Assembly: GCF_020405225.1 (NCBI RefSeq)
Contig: NZ_CP084472.1
Span: 3,100,001 to 3,164,000 of the forward strand
Direction: 5' to 3'
Length of the DNA stretch: 64,000 nt
Origin: Natrinema sp. DC36
GTDB taxonomy: Archaea > Halobacteriota > Halobacteria > Halobacteriales > Natrialbaceae
The translations under genes were made by a program, and so were the position numbers. The stretch's first letter is position 1, and each line of letters starts with the position of its first letter. The notes beneath the pieces were generated by a model, which had not been told where the DNA came from, searched no databases, and saw only the letters and a program-made list of their open reading frames with translations. This document shows, one piece after another, positions 1 to 9,340 of the stretch.

Positions 1-309
1 GTCGACGGCGTGCTCGAGCACGTCTCCCCGCAGGAAGTCGACATCGACACCGGCGGCGACGAACTCGCGGGACTGACCCTCGTCTTTACGGGCTCGCTCG
101 AGGAGATGACCAGAAGCGACGCGCAGGAACTCGTCGAAACCCACGGCGCGAACGCGACCGGGAGCGTCTCCGGCAACACGGACTACCTCGTCGCCGGCGA
201 CAATCCGGGCGCGACGAAGCGAGACGACGCCCGGGACGAGGACGTGCCGATCCTCGACGAATCCGAATTTTGGACGCTGCTCGAGGAGGAAGGGATCAGC
301 CTCGAGTAG
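1..309 (+). CDS. ligA: NAD-dependent DNA ligase LigA, C-terminal part (5' end outside window)
   Basis: The reading frame is open from the first base and ends at TAG 307-309, giving the last 102 residues of a protein that starts upstream. Residues about 18-98 form a BRCT domain: a GDELAGLTLVFTGSL strand, a helix in TRSDAQELVETHGA, then GSVSGNTDYLVAGDNPG and a closing helix around EFWTLLEEEG. This arrangement is typical of the C-terminus of bacterial-type NAD+ ligases, which seal nicks in replication and repair. Haloarchaea commonly carry such a ligase beside their ATP-dependent one. The catalytic nucleotidyltransferase, OB and helix-hairpin-helix parts are not visible here, so the ligase assignment rests on the BRCT domain alone. 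Confidence 0.85.
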   Translation, partial: VDGVLEHVSPQEVDIDTGGDELAGLTLVFTGSLEEMTRSDAQELVETHGANATGSVSGNTDYLVAGDNPGATKRDDARDEDVPILDESEFWTLLEEEGISLE

Positions 310-378
310 TCGCTCGAGACGGGTCGTGAGTACTCCCGAGACACTCACTCTCCGTCCGTTTCTAGATTGGCCATCCAT

Positions 379-584
379 CGTGCGGTGGCGCGCGCTATAG
401 TGCGGTGAGTCGACGACGAACCGCACTGCGAACTCGTGCGAGGGATGAGCGAGCGGTGCGAGGCGCGAACACGGTGAGCGCCTCGGATAGCGAACGGTGA
501 CTGAAGGGAACCGTGAGCGAGCGAGCGAATCGGTTGGGGAGGGTGTGGCGATTCCCTATTGCCAGCGTGAGCAGAACGCTTCGT
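379..584 (+). repeat. Dispersed hairpin-rich intergenic repeat, copy 1
   Basis: First of four related intergenic copies (see also 7122-7508, 44763-45053 and 49408-49538). The left end reads CGTGCGGTGGCGCGCGCT. The right end holds GGTTGGGGAGGGTGTGG, then GGCGA-(7)-TTGCC, which forms a small hairpin with one G-T pair, and finishes at CGCTTCGT. The interior holds short inverted repeats. An open frame on the minus strand across it (395-601) has no recognisable protein features and I treat it as spurious. Confidence 0.7.
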
Positions 585-632
585 GCAAATGTATCCCCCA
601 ACGGAGAGAGGATTCCGAGAAAGCGACGCTGA

Positions 633-818
633 CTACCGACGAGTGAGCACCACGAAAACTGCGATCACGGCCACGACGACGCCGATAATCGTCGGGACGA
701 GCTGTCCGGAGCCCCACTCCCAGCCCAACACCTGCGTACCGACGATCGCCACGAGCGCGACGGCCGCGCCGATCGCCGTGACGAGCGGGGACGAGTTCCG
801 ACCGAGCGAGAGTGCCAT
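633..818 (-). CDS. Small two-helix membrane protein
   Basis: A 61-residue protein starting at the ATG at 818. A longer reading to 866 exists, but it only adds a poorly conserved-looking N-terminus, so I prefer the internal start. Two hydrophobic segments are visible at about residues 12-33 and 39-58, separated by WEWGSGQ, and the protein ends in a basic LTRR tail. This fits a small integral membrane protein with a short loop. I recognise no family. It lies 57 bases downstream of the start-side neighbour's stop, on the same strand as the ArsA/Get3-type ATPase gene (876-1880), and might be co-transcribed with it. Function unknown. Confidence 0.6.
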   Translation of the reverse strand: MALSLGRNSSPLVTAIGAAVALVAIVGTQVLGWEWGSGQLVPTIIGVVVAVIAVFVVLTRR

Positions 819-875
819 GGTCGTGTGTAGACCGTCTGACACCATGGATCTGGTGGTGAAAACCACTGTGATCGC

Positions 876-1880
876 TCAGGTCGGCAGCCGCTCGGCGATC
901 ACCGCCAGCGACTCCCCGCCCTGCACCTCCCCCTCGAGGTCGGGCAGCGTCACCACCTCGAGCCCCGGAAACGTCTCGCGGATTTCGGCGAGCCGTTCCT
1001 CGTGGCGCGCCCGCCGCGACTCACAGCGCGGACAGCCCTCGTGGGGGTCCTCGAGCACCCGATTCACCACCAGCCGCTCGACCGACACGCCGGCCTCGCG
1101 AAGCCGTTCGACGAGCCGTTCGGACTCCGCGATGGCCATCGCTTCCGGAATCAGGACGACCCGAAACTCGGTCCGCTCGGGATCGGTGAGCAGGTCGCGG
1201 GCGCGCTCGAGGCGGGCCTGAAACGCCGCGAGGCTCTCGTCCTCGTCGTCGCGCCGCCCGCCGAGCATCGACATCGGTCCGAGTACCGCCGTCCGGGCCG
1301 CCGATCCGATCCGCTTCGCCTGCCCGCGAAGCGACTGGGCCGTCTCGAGCGCGCGTCCCATGGCCCCGGGCATGTCGAACAGCCGCAGGGTGTGGCCCGT
1401 CGGCGCGGTGTCGAAGACGACGACGTCCCACTCGCCGGAGTCGACGTACTCGACCAGCAGATCGAGCGCCGCGATCTCGTCGCTGCCGGCCGGCGCGCCG
1501 CCCGCAAAGAGTTCCTCGACTTCCGCGTCCGAGAGGCTGATCCCGGCGCTGCGCAGGTCCGCCGCCAGCGCCCGCGCCAGTTTCTCGTAGCGCTCTCGCT
1601 GCGTTTCGGGATCGATCTCGACCGCCCACAGACGTCCCGATTGGTCGTCCTCGGTCTCGAGCGGCGCGGCCGTCTCGGCACCTTCGAGTAGAGTGGGTGC
1701 CTCGAGTTCGGTCGGCTCCGGTCCGATATCGGCCTCGAGCGAGTCGGCGAGCGAGTGAGCGGGGTCGGTCGAGACGACGAGCGTCCGCCGGCCCGCGGCG
1801 GCCAGCGAGAGCCCGGTGGCCGCGGCGCAGGTCGTCTTACCGACGCCGCCCTTGCCGCCGTAGCAGATGCAGTCGGTCAC
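876..1880 (-). CDS. ArsA/Get3-family ATPase
   Basis: A 334-residue cytosolic ATPase with a GTG start at 1880. The N-terminus carries the deviant Walker A motif YGGKGGVGKTT (residues about 7-17) and the switch STDPAHSL. A later VFDTAPTGHTLRL is the A-loop/switch II signature of the ArsA/Get3 (TRC40) family. Near residue 290 a CPRC pair matches the zinc-binding CxxC that joins Get3 homodimers, and the protein has one ATPase half, as Get3 does. Family members either insert tail-anchored proteins or power arsenite pumps. No arsB, arsR or arsD lies nearby, so a Get3-like membrane-protein targeting role is more likely. The family is certain and the substrate is inferred. Confidence 0.9.
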   Translation of the reverse strand: MTDCICYGGKGGVGKTTCAAATGLSLAAAGRRTLVVSTDPAHSLADSLEADIGPEPTELEAPTLLEGAETAAPLETEDDQSGRLWAVEIDPETQRERYEKLARALAADLRSAGISLSDAEVEELFAGGAPAGSDEIAALDLLVEYVDSGEWDVVVFDTAPTGHTLRLFDMPGAMGRALETAQSLRGQAKRIGSAARTAVLGPMSMLGGRRDDEDESLAAFQARLERARDLLTDPERTEFRVVLIPEAMAIAESERLVERLREAGVSVERLVVNRVLEDPHEGCPRCESRRARHEERLAEIRETFPGLEVVTLPDLEGEVQGGESLAVIAERLPT

Positions 1881-2006
1881 GGGGTCGTATACGGCCGGAA
1901 GAAACCTAAACCGATTGCCACGGTTGATGGAGTGTCATCGCTGGCGATCGGACTTTCGGTCGGGACTCGAGCGTGAAACGCAAGAGAGAAGCAGTCGCGC
2001 GTCAGT

Positions 2007-2981
2007 TCACAGGTCGACGCGATCGAACCGCCAGAGCGCGATCGCGAGCGGGACGACGATCCAGGCCAGCAGGATGATAAAGGAGAACCAGTCCTGAAGG
2101 AAAAACGGCAGTTGACCGCCGAACATTTCCTCGCTCAACTGGGCCTGCAGTTGGATCGAGTCGACGTCAGTGACCAGTGTCAGGACGCGTCTAAATGCTT
2201 CGCCGGGATCGAGATTGATGATGAAGTACGCCCAATTCGGGAGACGTTCGACTTGTACCTCCTGTCCCTGAAATTCGGTGGTGTAGGTCACGGTATCGAA
2301 GAAGAGGATCTCTCGATCTGCCAACAGCCCGAACACCCCCGATAGACTATTCCAGATGACGTAGAACAGGAGAAAGATACTGAACATCGCGGCGCCGGCG
2401 ATCGTCGTCGAGCGGGTCAGGGACGAGAGCGAGACGGCGATACTCGTGTACGCAACGCCGTAGATGATCGACATCGCGAGGAGGCCGACGTAGTCCACGA
2501 TGTCGAAGCCACCGAGCAACGCAGCGACGACGGCGGCGGCGAGCACGAACCCGACGGTCAACGAGAGCGAGAGGACAGCCGATCGACCGATCAGTTTCCC
2601 GAGCAGGACGTCCTTCCGGGAGTGGGGGAGCGAGAGCATAACCTTGATGCTCCCGCTCTCGCGCTCGCCGGCGATCGATTTCCAGCCGAGCACCAGCGCG
2701 ATCAGCGGGATCACGATTCGTGTGATCTCACTGGCCAACGACACGAGCATATTGGTCGTCGCTCCTTGCGCTGCGAGATCCTCACCGAAGTACGCGAGCG
2801 ATCCCGTGATACCGACCAGCAGCAGGAAGAAGAACGCACTCAGACCCCAGAACAGCCACGAGCGAACCGCGTCCTGGAAGTCCTTCTTCGCGACCGCGCG
2901 GACGCTCTCGAGGTTGATCGAACTCGAGGTCGATCCGCCCGAATCCACCGATCCCGTTCCGGTACTCGTATCGGTGCTCAT
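2007..2981 (-). CDS. ABC-2 type transporter permease
   Basis: A 324-residue polytopic membrane protein. After a Ser/Gly-rich cytoplasmic N-terminus (residues 1-25) come about six hydrophobic segments, starting near residue 43 and ending just before the C-terminal ALWRFDRVDL. The conserved KSIAGERESGSIKVMLSLPHSR stretch after the second helix is the typical coupling region of NosY-type ABC-2 permeases. Its ATG overlaps the stop of the ATPase gene (2978-3910) by four bases, and a GGAGGTG sequence lies about 10 bases before the ATG inside the ATPase gene. The two are therefore almost certainly translated from one mRNA and form one exporter. The substrate is unknown. Confidence 0.9.
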   Translation of the reverse strand: MSTDTSTGTGSVDSGGSTSSSINLESVRAVAKKDFQDAVRSWLFWGLSAFFFLLLVGITGSLAYFGEDLAAQGATTNMLVSLASEITRIVIPLIALVLGWKSIAGERESGSIKVMLSLPHSRKDVLLGKLIGRSAVLSLSLTVGFVLAAAVVAALLGGFDIVDYVGLLAMSIIYGVAYTSIAVSLSSLTRSTTIAGAAMFSIFLLFYVIWNSLSGVFGLLADREILFFDTVTYTTEFQGQEVQVERLPNWAYFIINLDPGEAFRRVLTLVTDVDSIQLQAQLSEEMFGGQLPFFLQDWFSFIILLAWIVVPLAIALWRFDRVDL

Positions 2982-3910
2982 CGCGCGTGCACCTCCGTTC
3001 CGGTGTCGGTCGTATACGACTGGAAGACGTCCTCGAGCGACGCTTCGGTCGTCTCGAAGTCCTGAATCTCGATGCCGCGGTCCTCGAGCGCGGAGAGAAC
3101 GGCCGTCTTGGAGCCGTCGACGGCGACGACGATCGTCGGCGGGTTCTGCCCCTGGACGGTGGCGTCACTGACGTCGGGGAGCGAGCGGACCGCCTGCAGC
3201 GCGTCGTCGTCGATCCGATCGACGGTGACGCGTAGCGTCGTCCCGCCTTCGACGGAGTCGCGCAGTCCCTCGACGGAGTCGACGGCGACCATCTCGCCGT
3301 CCCGGAGGATGCCGACGCGGTCGCAGACCGCCTCGACCTGCTCCATGATGTGACTCGAGAAGAAGACGGTCGCGCCCCGTTCGTTCTCTTTGCGGACGAT
3401 CTCGCGCATCTCGCGGGCCCCGTTAGGGTCGAGTCCGGTCGAGGGCTCGTCGAGGATCAGCAGGTCCGGCTCGCCGACCAGCGCCATCGCGAGCATGAGC
3501 CGCTGGGCCATCCCCTTCGAATACCCGCCGGCCTTCCTGTCGATGGCGTCGACGAGGCCGACCCGCTCGAGCAGCGCCTCGGGGTCGTCGTCGGCGTCCT
3601 TCGAGTCGATCGCGAACTCGAGGTGCTGGCGGGCGGTCAGCCGGTCGTACAACTCGACGCCCTCGGGGAGAACCCCGGTTCGCTGCCGGATGTCCCGACT
3701 GTACCGCTGGGCGTCCATTCCGAGAACGCTAACTTCGCCCGCCGTCGGGCGGGCGAAATCGAGAATGATGTTGATCGTCGTCGACTTCCCGGCGCCGTTG
3801 GGACCGAGGAAACCGAACACCTCGCCCTCTTCGACCCGGAAGGAGAGGTCATCGAGTGCGACGGTTTGACCAAACGACTTGGTCAGGTTGTCGACTGTAA
3901 TAGCGGGCAT
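2978..3910 (-). CDS. ABC transporter ATP-binding protein
   Basis: A 310-residue nucleotide-binding subunit. Walker A is GPNGAGKST (about residues 34-42), the signature loop is YSKGMAQRL (LSGGQ replaced by YSKGM, as is common in this branch), Walker B is LLILDEPSTGLDP, and the switch histidine is in FFSSHIMEQ. The last 90 residues form a regulatory C-terminal extension typical of ABC-2 drug, lipid or copper-type exporters. It is the first gene of a two-gene unit with the permease at 2007-2981. The nearby families suggest export of a small molecule or a membrane-remodelling role, but nothing in the sequence identifies a substrate. Confidence 0.93.
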   Translation of the reverse strand: MPAITVDNLTKSFGQTVALDDLSFRVEEGEVFGFLGPNGAGKSTTINIILDFARPTAGEVSVLGMDAQRYSRDIRQRTGVLPEGVELYDRLTARQHLEFAIDSKDADDDPEALLERVGLVDAIDRKAGGYSKGMAQRLMLAMALVGEPDLLILDEPSTGLDPNGAREMREIVRKENERGATVFFSSHIMEQVEAVCDRVGILRDGEMVAVDSVEGLRDSVEGGTTLRVTVDRIDDDALQAVRSLPDVSDATVQGQNPPTIVVAVDGSKTAVLSALEDRGIEIQDFETTEASLEDVFQSYTTDTGTEVHAR

Positions 3911-4029
3911 GACAGAGTGGTCGTAGCGTTGCCCGATAAGGTTTGTGACATCCTCGTTACAGTTGTATTCAACGGTTACCGGCCGTTACGCGCCAATATC
4001 GCCGATTTGGGCGTGAATGGTTGTCATAC

Positions 4030-4299
4030 TTATATCGGATCGTCGGGCTCGTGCTGTTCGGCCGTCCGTTCGACCTCCGTGGCGTAGCGTTCGCGGGTTT
4101 CCTCGTCGGTCACCGGCTCGAGTTCGTCGTCGGGGATCTCCGCGGCCGCGGTGACCGCCGACCCAGTTTGCAGCGACGTCGCGGATCGCTCCCGTTGCTG
4201 GTAGCGCGAGCCGTCGGGTGTCGCGTAGACGATCGTCACGAGGTTGCGGTCGTCGAACGTTCGTTCGACGAGCCAGCACCGAACCGTCGAGTCACTCAT
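4030..4299 (-). CDS. Conserved haloarchaeal-type small acidic protein
   Basis: An 89-residue protein, taking the ATG at 4299 (MSDSTVRCWLVERTF). Upstream in-frame starts only add Arg-rich, non-acidic sequence that looks non-coding. A predicted beta-rich first half (STVRCWLVERTFDDRNLVTIVYATPDG) is followed by RYQQRERSATSL and a long acidic helical tail (EIPDDELEPVTDEETRERYATEVERTAE). No catalytic motif is visible and I do not recognise the family. It lies 119 bases upstream of the ABC exporter start on the same strand, so co-transcription is possible. Confidence 0.65.
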   Translation of the reverse strand: MSDSTVRCWLVERTFDDRNLVTIVYATPDGSRYQQRERSATSLQTGSAVTAAAEIPDDELEPVTDEETRERYATEVERTAEQHEPDDPI

Positions 4300-4467
4300 A
4301 CGCGTCAAGTCGGGGTCAAGCACCGAGAAAGTACCGTGTCGAACCCGTCCCAACGGTGTCGAGCCCCGTCTGACGGTATTGGATCCGCCCCGAAGGCGCG
4401 CCCTACTCGCGCGAACGGGCACCGACGTACTTGAGGGTCGACGGTGGAGCAGTGATGACGATCATCG

Positions 4468-5262
4468 ATGGCCGAGACCAGAACGGAGCGCGTCGCGCAG
4501 TGGAGCGAGCACGCCGATCAGCTGTGTGACGAGGGAGAGAGGGTCGAGCGACGCGTCGACCTCGAGAGCGCGACGGTCGTCGTCACGAACCGTCGCGTCA
4601 TGACGTTCGTCCCGGACGCGGACGGACCGGGGTTTCGCCACGCCGAGCGGCCGAACGTCGGAACCGTGAGCGTCGAAACGGTCGACCGGCTCCGTCGACT
4701 CTGCTGGGGAATCGCCGCCGCTTTCGTCGGCGTCGGGTTGCTCGAGGCGGCGAGGGCCGTCAGCTTCGTCGATTACGTTCCGGCGTCCGGCCTTCAGGAC
4801 ACCGGCCCGCTCCCGGACTCGGACCCTCTCGAGCGCCTCGTCGACGGCGCGCTCTCGGCGATCGAAACGGCCCTCCTGGTGCTCGACTGGGCCGTTCTCC
4901 TGAGCGGCGGCGTCGCGCTGGCCGTCGCCGCCGCCCTCGTCTGGCGTTACGTCCGCTCGCGTTCGCGCCGGCTCGTCCTGCGGGTGCGCGGCGGGACCGA
5001 CCTCATAGTTCCCGTCAGCCGGGCCGATCTCGAGGCCGGCCTGACCGCCGAGATCGAGACCGCGATTCGACCGAAAGCGGCGTCAGCATCGGCGTCTGCG
5101 TCGGCGTCACCGTCAGCGCCCGTGTCGGCATCGACGCTCGAGGGAAGCACCGATACCGACGGCGGTCGCGGCGAGGGGCTGCGGGACGACCCGCGCGGTG
5201 ACGAGCGGGCTCGAGCGGACCGACCCAACGCGGAGTGGCTCGGGGACGAGGAGTCAGGCTGA
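4468..5262 (+). CDS. Membrane protein with N-terminal PH-like region
   Basis: A 264-residue protein. Residues 1-70 form a soluble beta-rich part ([23 protein letters not shown]), resembling bacterial PH-like domains that often precede membrane anchors. Two or three hydrophobic segments follow (about 73-95 and 125-160), then [17 protein letters not shown], another beta-rich stretch. The C-terminal 65 residues are low complexity: an alternating Ala/Ser run encoded by repeated GCGTC units (near 5085-5140), followed by a charged Asp/Arg-rich tail. The gene ends 26 bases before uvrC on the same strand and may share its transcript. No function can be assigned. Confidence 0.75.
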   Translation: MAETRTERVAQWSEHADQLCDEGERVERRVDLESATVVVTNRRVMTFVPDADGPGFRHAERPNVGTVSVETVDRLRRLCWGIAAAFVGVGLLEAARAVSFVDYVPASGLQDTGPLPDSDPLERLVDGALSAIETALLVLDWAVLLSGGVALAVAAALVWRYVRSRSRRLVLRVRGGTDLIVPVSRADLEAGLTAEIETAIRPKAASASASASASPSAPVSASTLEGSTDTDGGRGEGLRDDPRGDERARADRPNAEWLGDEESG

Positions 5263-5288
5263 AACCTCCTGACTCCGTAGGGCGGCCG

Positions 5289-7046
5289 ATGAACGCCGAC
5301 GCGGTTCGCGAGCGCGCCGGGTCGTTGCCCCGAGAGCCCGGCGTCTACCAGTTCCGGGAGGACGGAACCACACTCTACGTCGGGAAAGCGGTCGATCTCC
5401 GCAGTCGGGTCCGGTCCTACGCCGATCCCCGAAGCGCGCGGATCCGCCGGATGGTCGACCGCGCCGACGGGATCGAGATCGCCGTCACCGACACCGAGAC
5501 GCAGGCGCTGCTGCTCGAGGCGAACCTGATCAAGCGCCACCAGCCCCGCTACAACGTCCGGCTCAAGGACGACAAGTCGTATCCGATGGTCCAACTGACG
5601 GCCCACGACGCCCCGCGGATCGAGATCACGCGGGACCCGGACGAGTCCGCAACGGTCTTCGGCCCCTACACCAGCAAAGTGCAGGTCGAGACCGTCGTGA
5701 AGGCCCTGCGGGAGACGTACGGCGTGCGGGGCTGTTCGGACCACAAGTACGCGGGCCGCGAGCGGCCGTGTCTGGACTACGAGATGGGGCTGTGTACCGC
5801 GCCCTGCACCCGAGAAATCGACCTCGAGAGCTACGCGCAGGACGTCACCGCCGTCGAGCGCTTCCTCGAGGGCGAGACTGGAATCCTCACGGACCCGCTA
5901 CGCCGGGAGATGGAAGCCGCCGCCGAGGAGCAGAACTTCGAGCGCGCGGCGAACCTGCGGGACCGACTCGAGACCGTCGCGGCCTTCCACGGCGAAGGCG
6001 GCGAGGCGGTTCAGTCGACCGGTGACGAGCGGGGCGTCGACGTGCTCGGCGTCGCCATCGAGGGCGAGGACGCGACCGTCGCCCGGCTGCGCGCGGAGCA
6101 CGGTAAACTGATCGACCGGGACCGGCACACGCTCGAGGCACCCGGCTCCGCGGGGGTCGACGCCGACGGCGAGGCTGACGGCGTCTCCGCCGTGCTCGCC
6201 GCCTTCATCGTCCAGTACTACGCAGAACGCGAGCTTCCGGACGCCCTGCTTCTGCCCGAACGACACGGCGACGAGGAGGTCGCGGCCTGGCTCGAGGCGG
6301 AGGGCGTCTCGGTCCGCGTCCCGGGTGCGGGCCGGGAGGCCAAACTCGTCGAACTCGCGCTGAAGAACGCCCGGCGCAACGTGGGTCGACGCGACGAGTG
6401 CGGGATGCTCGCGGACGCCCTCGAGATCGACTCGGCCCGGCGGATCGAGGGCTTCGACGTGAGCCACGCCCAGGGGAAATCGGCGGTCGGGAGCGACGTC
6501 ACCTTCGTCGACGGCAGCGCCGAGAAGAGCGACTATCGCCGAAAGAAGCTCACCGACCAGAACGACGATTACGACAACATGCGCGCCCTGCTCGAGTGGC
6601 GCGCCAGCCGCGCCGTCGAGGACCGCGACGACCGGCCGGATCCCGATCTGCTGTTGATCGACGGCGGCGAGGGCCAGCTCGAGGCCGCCCGCGACGCGCT
6701 CGAGGCGGTCGGCTGGGACGTGCCCGCCGTGGCGCTGGCGAAGGCCGAGGAGCGCGTGGTCACGCCCCGTCGGACGTTCTCGTGGCCGAGCGATGCGCCG
6801 CATCTGCACCTCCTCCAGCGCGTGCGAGACGAGGCCCACCGCTTTGCCGTGCAGTATCACCAGACTATCCGCGACGAGGTCAAGACGGTGCTCGACGACG
6901 TGCAGGGAGTCGGCCCCGAAACCAGAAAACGACTTCTGGGGCGGTTCGGCAGCGTCGAGAACGTTCGCGAGGCGAGCCTCGAGGACCTTCGGAGCGTCGA
7001 GGGGATCGGCGAGAAGACGGCCGAGACGATTAAGTCGCGGCTCTAA
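5289..7046 (+). CDS. uvrC: Excinuclease ABC subunit C (UvrC)
   Basis: A 585-residue nuclease that makes both incisions in bacterial-type nucleotide excision repair after UvrA and UvrB locate damage. I chose the ATG at 5289 because the N-terminal GIY-YIG nuclease follows at once: GVYQF near residue 18 and [12 protein letters not shown] near 29. A UVR (UvrB-binding) helix pair lies near residue 205 ([15 protein letters not shown]). The RNase H-like second nuclease spans about 370-520 ([21 protein letters not shown], and a histidine near HRFAVQYH). Two helix-hairpin-helix motifs end the protein ([16 protein letters not shown] and [12 protein letters not shown]). uvrB lies 12 kb away on the other strand. 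Confidence 0.97.
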   Translation: MNADAVRERAGSLPREPGVYQFREDGTTLYVGKAVDLRSRVRSYADPRSARIRRMVDRADGIEIAVTDTETQALLLEANLIKRHQPRYNVRLKDDKSYPMVQLTAHDAPRIEITRDPDESATVFGPYTSKVQVETVVKALRETYGVRGCSDHKYAGRERPCLDYEMGLCTAPCTREIDLESYAQDVTAVERFLEGETGILTDPLRREMEAAAEEQNFERAANLRDRLETVAAFHGEGGEAVQSTGDERGVDVLGVAIEGEDATVARLRAEHGKLIDRDRHTLEAPGSAGVDADGEADGVSAVLAAFIVQYYAERELPDALLLPERHGDEEVAAWLEAEGVSVRVPGAGREAKLVELALKNARRNVGRRDECGMLADALEIDSARRIEGFDVSHAQGKSAVGSDVTFVDGSAEKSDYRRKKLTDQNDDYDNMRALLEWRASRAVEDRDDRPDPDLLLIDGGEGQLEAARDALEAVGWDVPAVALAKAEERVVTPRRTFSWPSDAPHLHLLQRVRDEAHRFAVQYHQTIRDEVKTVLDDVQGVGPETRKRLLGRFGSVENVREASLEDLRSVEGIGEKTAETIKSRL

Positions 7047-7121
7047 CATCAGCAGAGCTCGTCTCTTTGCCGCACTCTCCATCTGAGAACGGGACAGTGT
7101 GTTCTGGAGGGATTGGGTGAG

Positions 7122-7508
7122 ACGAAGCGTCCTGCGGTCGTGGCAACAGGGAATCGCCACGCCCTCCCCAGCCGATTTCTACTCACGGGCCGAAGGCCGT
7201 TCGTATGGTTCGCGGGACCGTCGGTCCCGCGCTAACGTTCGGTCGCTCTGCTCCCTCACTCATCCCTCGCGCAACGTCATCGGCCACCCTCACTGATGTT
7301 CGGTCGGCCTGCTCACGGATCACTTCGTTCTCCGTCTGCTCACGGGTCTTCGACCCGTTCGCATGGTTCGCGGGACCTCCGGTCCCGCGCTATTCGCTTT
7401 CGAGGCGCTCCCGTCGTCTTCGCGCGGCGACGCCGCGCGAATGGTCTGCGAGACCTCCGGTCTCGCACTAGTCACGCCTCGCCGACAGCGCGCGCCACCG
7501 CACGCCGG
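7122..7508 (-). repeat. Dispersed hairpin-rich intergenic repeat, copy 2 (longest)
   Basis: Inverted relative to copy 1 and the longest copy, at 387 bases. On the minus strand it opens with CCGGCGTGCGGTGGCGCGCG and closes with GGCTGGGGAGGGCGTGG, GGCGA-(7)-TTGCC and GCTTCGT. The interior holds near-perfect hairpins with three-base loops: 7212-7232 (stem CGCGGGACC), 7369-7389 (same stem, different loop) and 7448-7466 (GCGAGACC with GGTCTCGC). The last differs from the others by a compensatory pair change. The stretch 7047-7681 holds no other gene that I can support. Confidence 0.72.
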
Positions 7509-7681
7509 ATGGTCGGTCTGGAGTAAGACGTGGTACCCCTTCACTGAGCAGGACAACGACCGGAGGACGTGACTCGAGAGCAGCAACGGAACGATCGGTC
7601 CGAACCGGCCGTCGGATCCGATCCCGCGACCGTTGCGACGGCAAGGACAGGGCTATCCTCGCCCACGGCCCATGCGACTAT

Positions 7682-7978
7682 ATGGCAGACAACGACGACA
7701 TCGACGACCTGCTCGACGAACTCGACAGCCAGGGCGACCTCGAGACATCTCAGCAAGTACTGTCGCTCCGAACCGAGAGCCGGCGATACGACAAGCCGGT
7801 GACGATCATCGAGGGCTTCGACCTCACGAAGTCGGAAATCGAATCGACCGCCTCGGACCTCAAGAGTTCGCTCGGGACTGGCGGAACGGTCGACGAAGGT
7901 CGCATCGAACTGCAGGGAGACCACCGCGATCGCGTCCCGGACCTGCTTCGGGACCGAGGGTTCGACGTTCGGGAGTGA
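7682..7978 (+). CDS. SUI1/eIF1-family translation factor
   Basis: A 98-residue protein. After an acidic N-terminal tail (DDLLDELDSQGDLE), residues about 28-95 form a SUI1 domain: RRYDKPVTIIEGFD, a helix in SEIESTASDLKSSLGTGGTV, then EGRIELQGDHRDRVPDLLRDRGFDV. The GTGGT-V/I-x-D/E-G-x-IELQGDH core is diagnostic. Archaeal SUI1 proteins resemble eIF1 and bacterial YciH and help ensure correct start-codon selection on the small ribosomal subunit. The gene stands alone between a repeat element and the GNAT pair. The assignment is firm at family level. Confidence 0.92.
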   Translation: MADNDDIDDLLDELDSQGDLETSQQVLSLRTESRRYDKPVTIIEGFDLTKSEIESTASDLKSSLGTGGTVDEGRIELQGDHRDRVPDLLRDRGFDVRE

Positions 7979-8064
7979 GACCCTCCGGGAGCGGCTCCGC
8001 TCTACCCGCGTGTTGTGCGACGACCGAGTCACGGCTCCGTCGGCGCGGTCGCCTCGTTGCAGCG

Positions 8065-8073
8065 TATTATTTA
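8065..8073 (+). promoter_or_regulatory. TATA box of a leaderless GNAT gene
   Basis: TATTATTTA is centred about 28 bases before the ATG at 8097, the spacing expected when transcription starts at or next to the start codon. Confidence 0.55.
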
Positions 8074-8096
8074 TGTCCCACGTTCGATGATGAGGT

Positions 8097-8621
8097 ATGA
8101 ACGTTCGATCCGCGACGTCCGACGACTTCGAGGCGATCACCGCCGTCGCCCGCGACACCTGGCACGAGACGTACGACGAACTCGAGGCCGACATGATCGA
8201 TCGGACCGTCGACGACTGGTACACCGACGACTCGATGCCGCTCGAGGCACCCGGGACGGTCGTCCTCGTCGCCGAGCGCGCGGAGCGACGGTCCGCGGAT
8301 GGGAGTCGGACGGAGTCCGACGAACGCGACGGTGACCTCGTCGGCTTCACCCACGCGGTCGTCCAGGGCGAGACGGCCGACATTCTCCGGATGTACGTCC
8401 ACCCGGACCACCAGGGCGAGGGGATCGGCTCCGAACTCCACGAGCGGCTGATGGCGGAGATCGAATCCCAGGAGGCCGAGCGGGTCCGATCGTTCGACTT
8501 CGCGTTCAACGACGCCAGCCGCGCCTTCTACGAGGGACTCGGCTTCGAGCAGACCGACGAGGGAGAGGTCGAAATCGACGGCGAGTTCTACCCCGAGGCG
8601 GTCTACACGCTCGAGCTGTAG
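8097..8621 (+). CDS. GNAT family N-acetyltransferase (first of a tandem pair)
   Basis: A 174-residue acetyl-CoA-dependent N-acetyltransferase. The acetyl-CoA-binding V-x-P-x-x-Q/R-G-x-G/A motif reads VHPDHQGEGIGSEL (about residues 101-114), preceded by the strand GDLVGFTHAVVQ. The C-terminal N-D-A-S-R-A-F-Y-E-G-L-GF motif is also standard. It resembles the following gene (8758-9240) along its whole length, including VARDTWHETYDELE, the GDLVGFTH strand and the final VYTLEL, so the two are tandem paralogues. This copy has an extra charged loop (ERAERRSADGSRTESDERD) before the core strand. The substrate is unknown. Confidence 0.9.
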   Translation: MNVRSATSDDFEAITAVARDTWHETYDELEADMIDRTVDDWYTDDSMPLEAPGTVVLVAERAERRSADGSRTESDERDGDLVGFTHAVVQGETADILRMYVHPDHQGEGIGSELHERLMAEIESQEAERVRSFDFAFNDASRAFYEGLGFEQTDEGEVEIDGEFYPEAVYTLEL

Positions 8622-8757
8622 GCGGCGGTTTCCTCCGGTCGGAACCGGCTCGAGCGAGGGATCGGTCGTCCGCGAGGACGGGCTCGTTCCCGGCCGGTAG
8701 CGATACCTAACACAGTGGGGTGATACCACTTTGGCACTTGCTGTCGTAGCGCATCGC

Positions 8758-9240
8758 ATGGAGATCAGACCAGCCATCCGCGACGATCGCGAACAGATCA
8801 GGGCCGTCGCCCGCGAGACGTGGCACGACACCTACGACGAACTCGACGACGAGACGATCGACGAAACGATCGACGAGTGGTACGGCGACGAGGCCCTCGA
8901 GACGGCGCTGTCGAAACCCGGTACCGCCTTCCTCGTTGCGGAAGCCGACGGCGACCTCGTCGGCTTCACCCACGGCGTCGTCACGGCGGAGGAAGGCGAC
9001 GTCCTTCGGATGTCCGTCCACCCGGACCACCAGGGCGAAGGGATCGGAACCGCGCTGTACGAGCGGCTGCGCGAGGACCTTCGGGACTTCAACATGGAGC
9101 GAATGCGCGCGATCGACCTCGCCTCGAACGAGGGCGGACGGGAGTTCTACGAAACCCACGGGTTCGAGCCGACCGACGAAGACGAGGTCGAAATCGGCGG
9201 CAAGCGGCGACGAGAAGTGGTCTACACGCTCGAGCTGTAG
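8758..9240 (+). CDS. GNAT family N-acetyltransferase (second of a tandem pair)
   Basis: A 160-residue acetyltransferase starting at ATG 8758 (MEIRPAIRDD). The frame extends upstream to a TTG/GTG-type start at 8731, but those residues do not match the paralogue. Acetyl-CoA-binding motif: VHPDHQGEGIGTAL, preceded by GDLVGFTHGVVTAEEGDVLRM. It matches the gene at 8097-8621 in order and spacing of every motif but lacks that gene's charged loop. The two genes are separated by 136 bases on the same strand, which suggests a local duplication followed by divergence. The substrate is unknown. Confidence 0.9.
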   Translation: MEIRPAIRDDREQIRAVARETWHDTYDELDDETIDETIDEWYGDEALETALSKPGTAFLVAEADGDLVGFTHGVVTAEEGDVLRMSVHPDHQGEGIGTALYERLREDLRDFNMERMRAIDLASNEGGREFYETHGFEPTDEDEVEIGGKRRREVVYTLEL

Positions 9241-9340
9241 CGCGCGACGGCGACGAAGCGGATGAAACCGATCGCTCCGAGACCTTGCAAATGCACCGCA
9301 CGGACGCAAGTGAGGCGCTAGTGTGATCAACCGTAGCACG

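Noticed and set aside
395-601. 68-codon open frame on the minus strand
   Set aside because: It lies across repeat copy 1, has no acidic bias or domain, and similar frames appear over the other repeat copies.
5085-5140. Short direct repeats (GCGTC units) as a possible CRISPR or iteron array
   Set aside because: They are in frame, encode an Ala/Ser run and have no spacers of constant length.
7099-7586. Several overlapping open frames on both strands
   Set aside because: They cover repeat copy 2; their Arg/Ser-rich translations come from GC-rich hairpins and not from coding selection.
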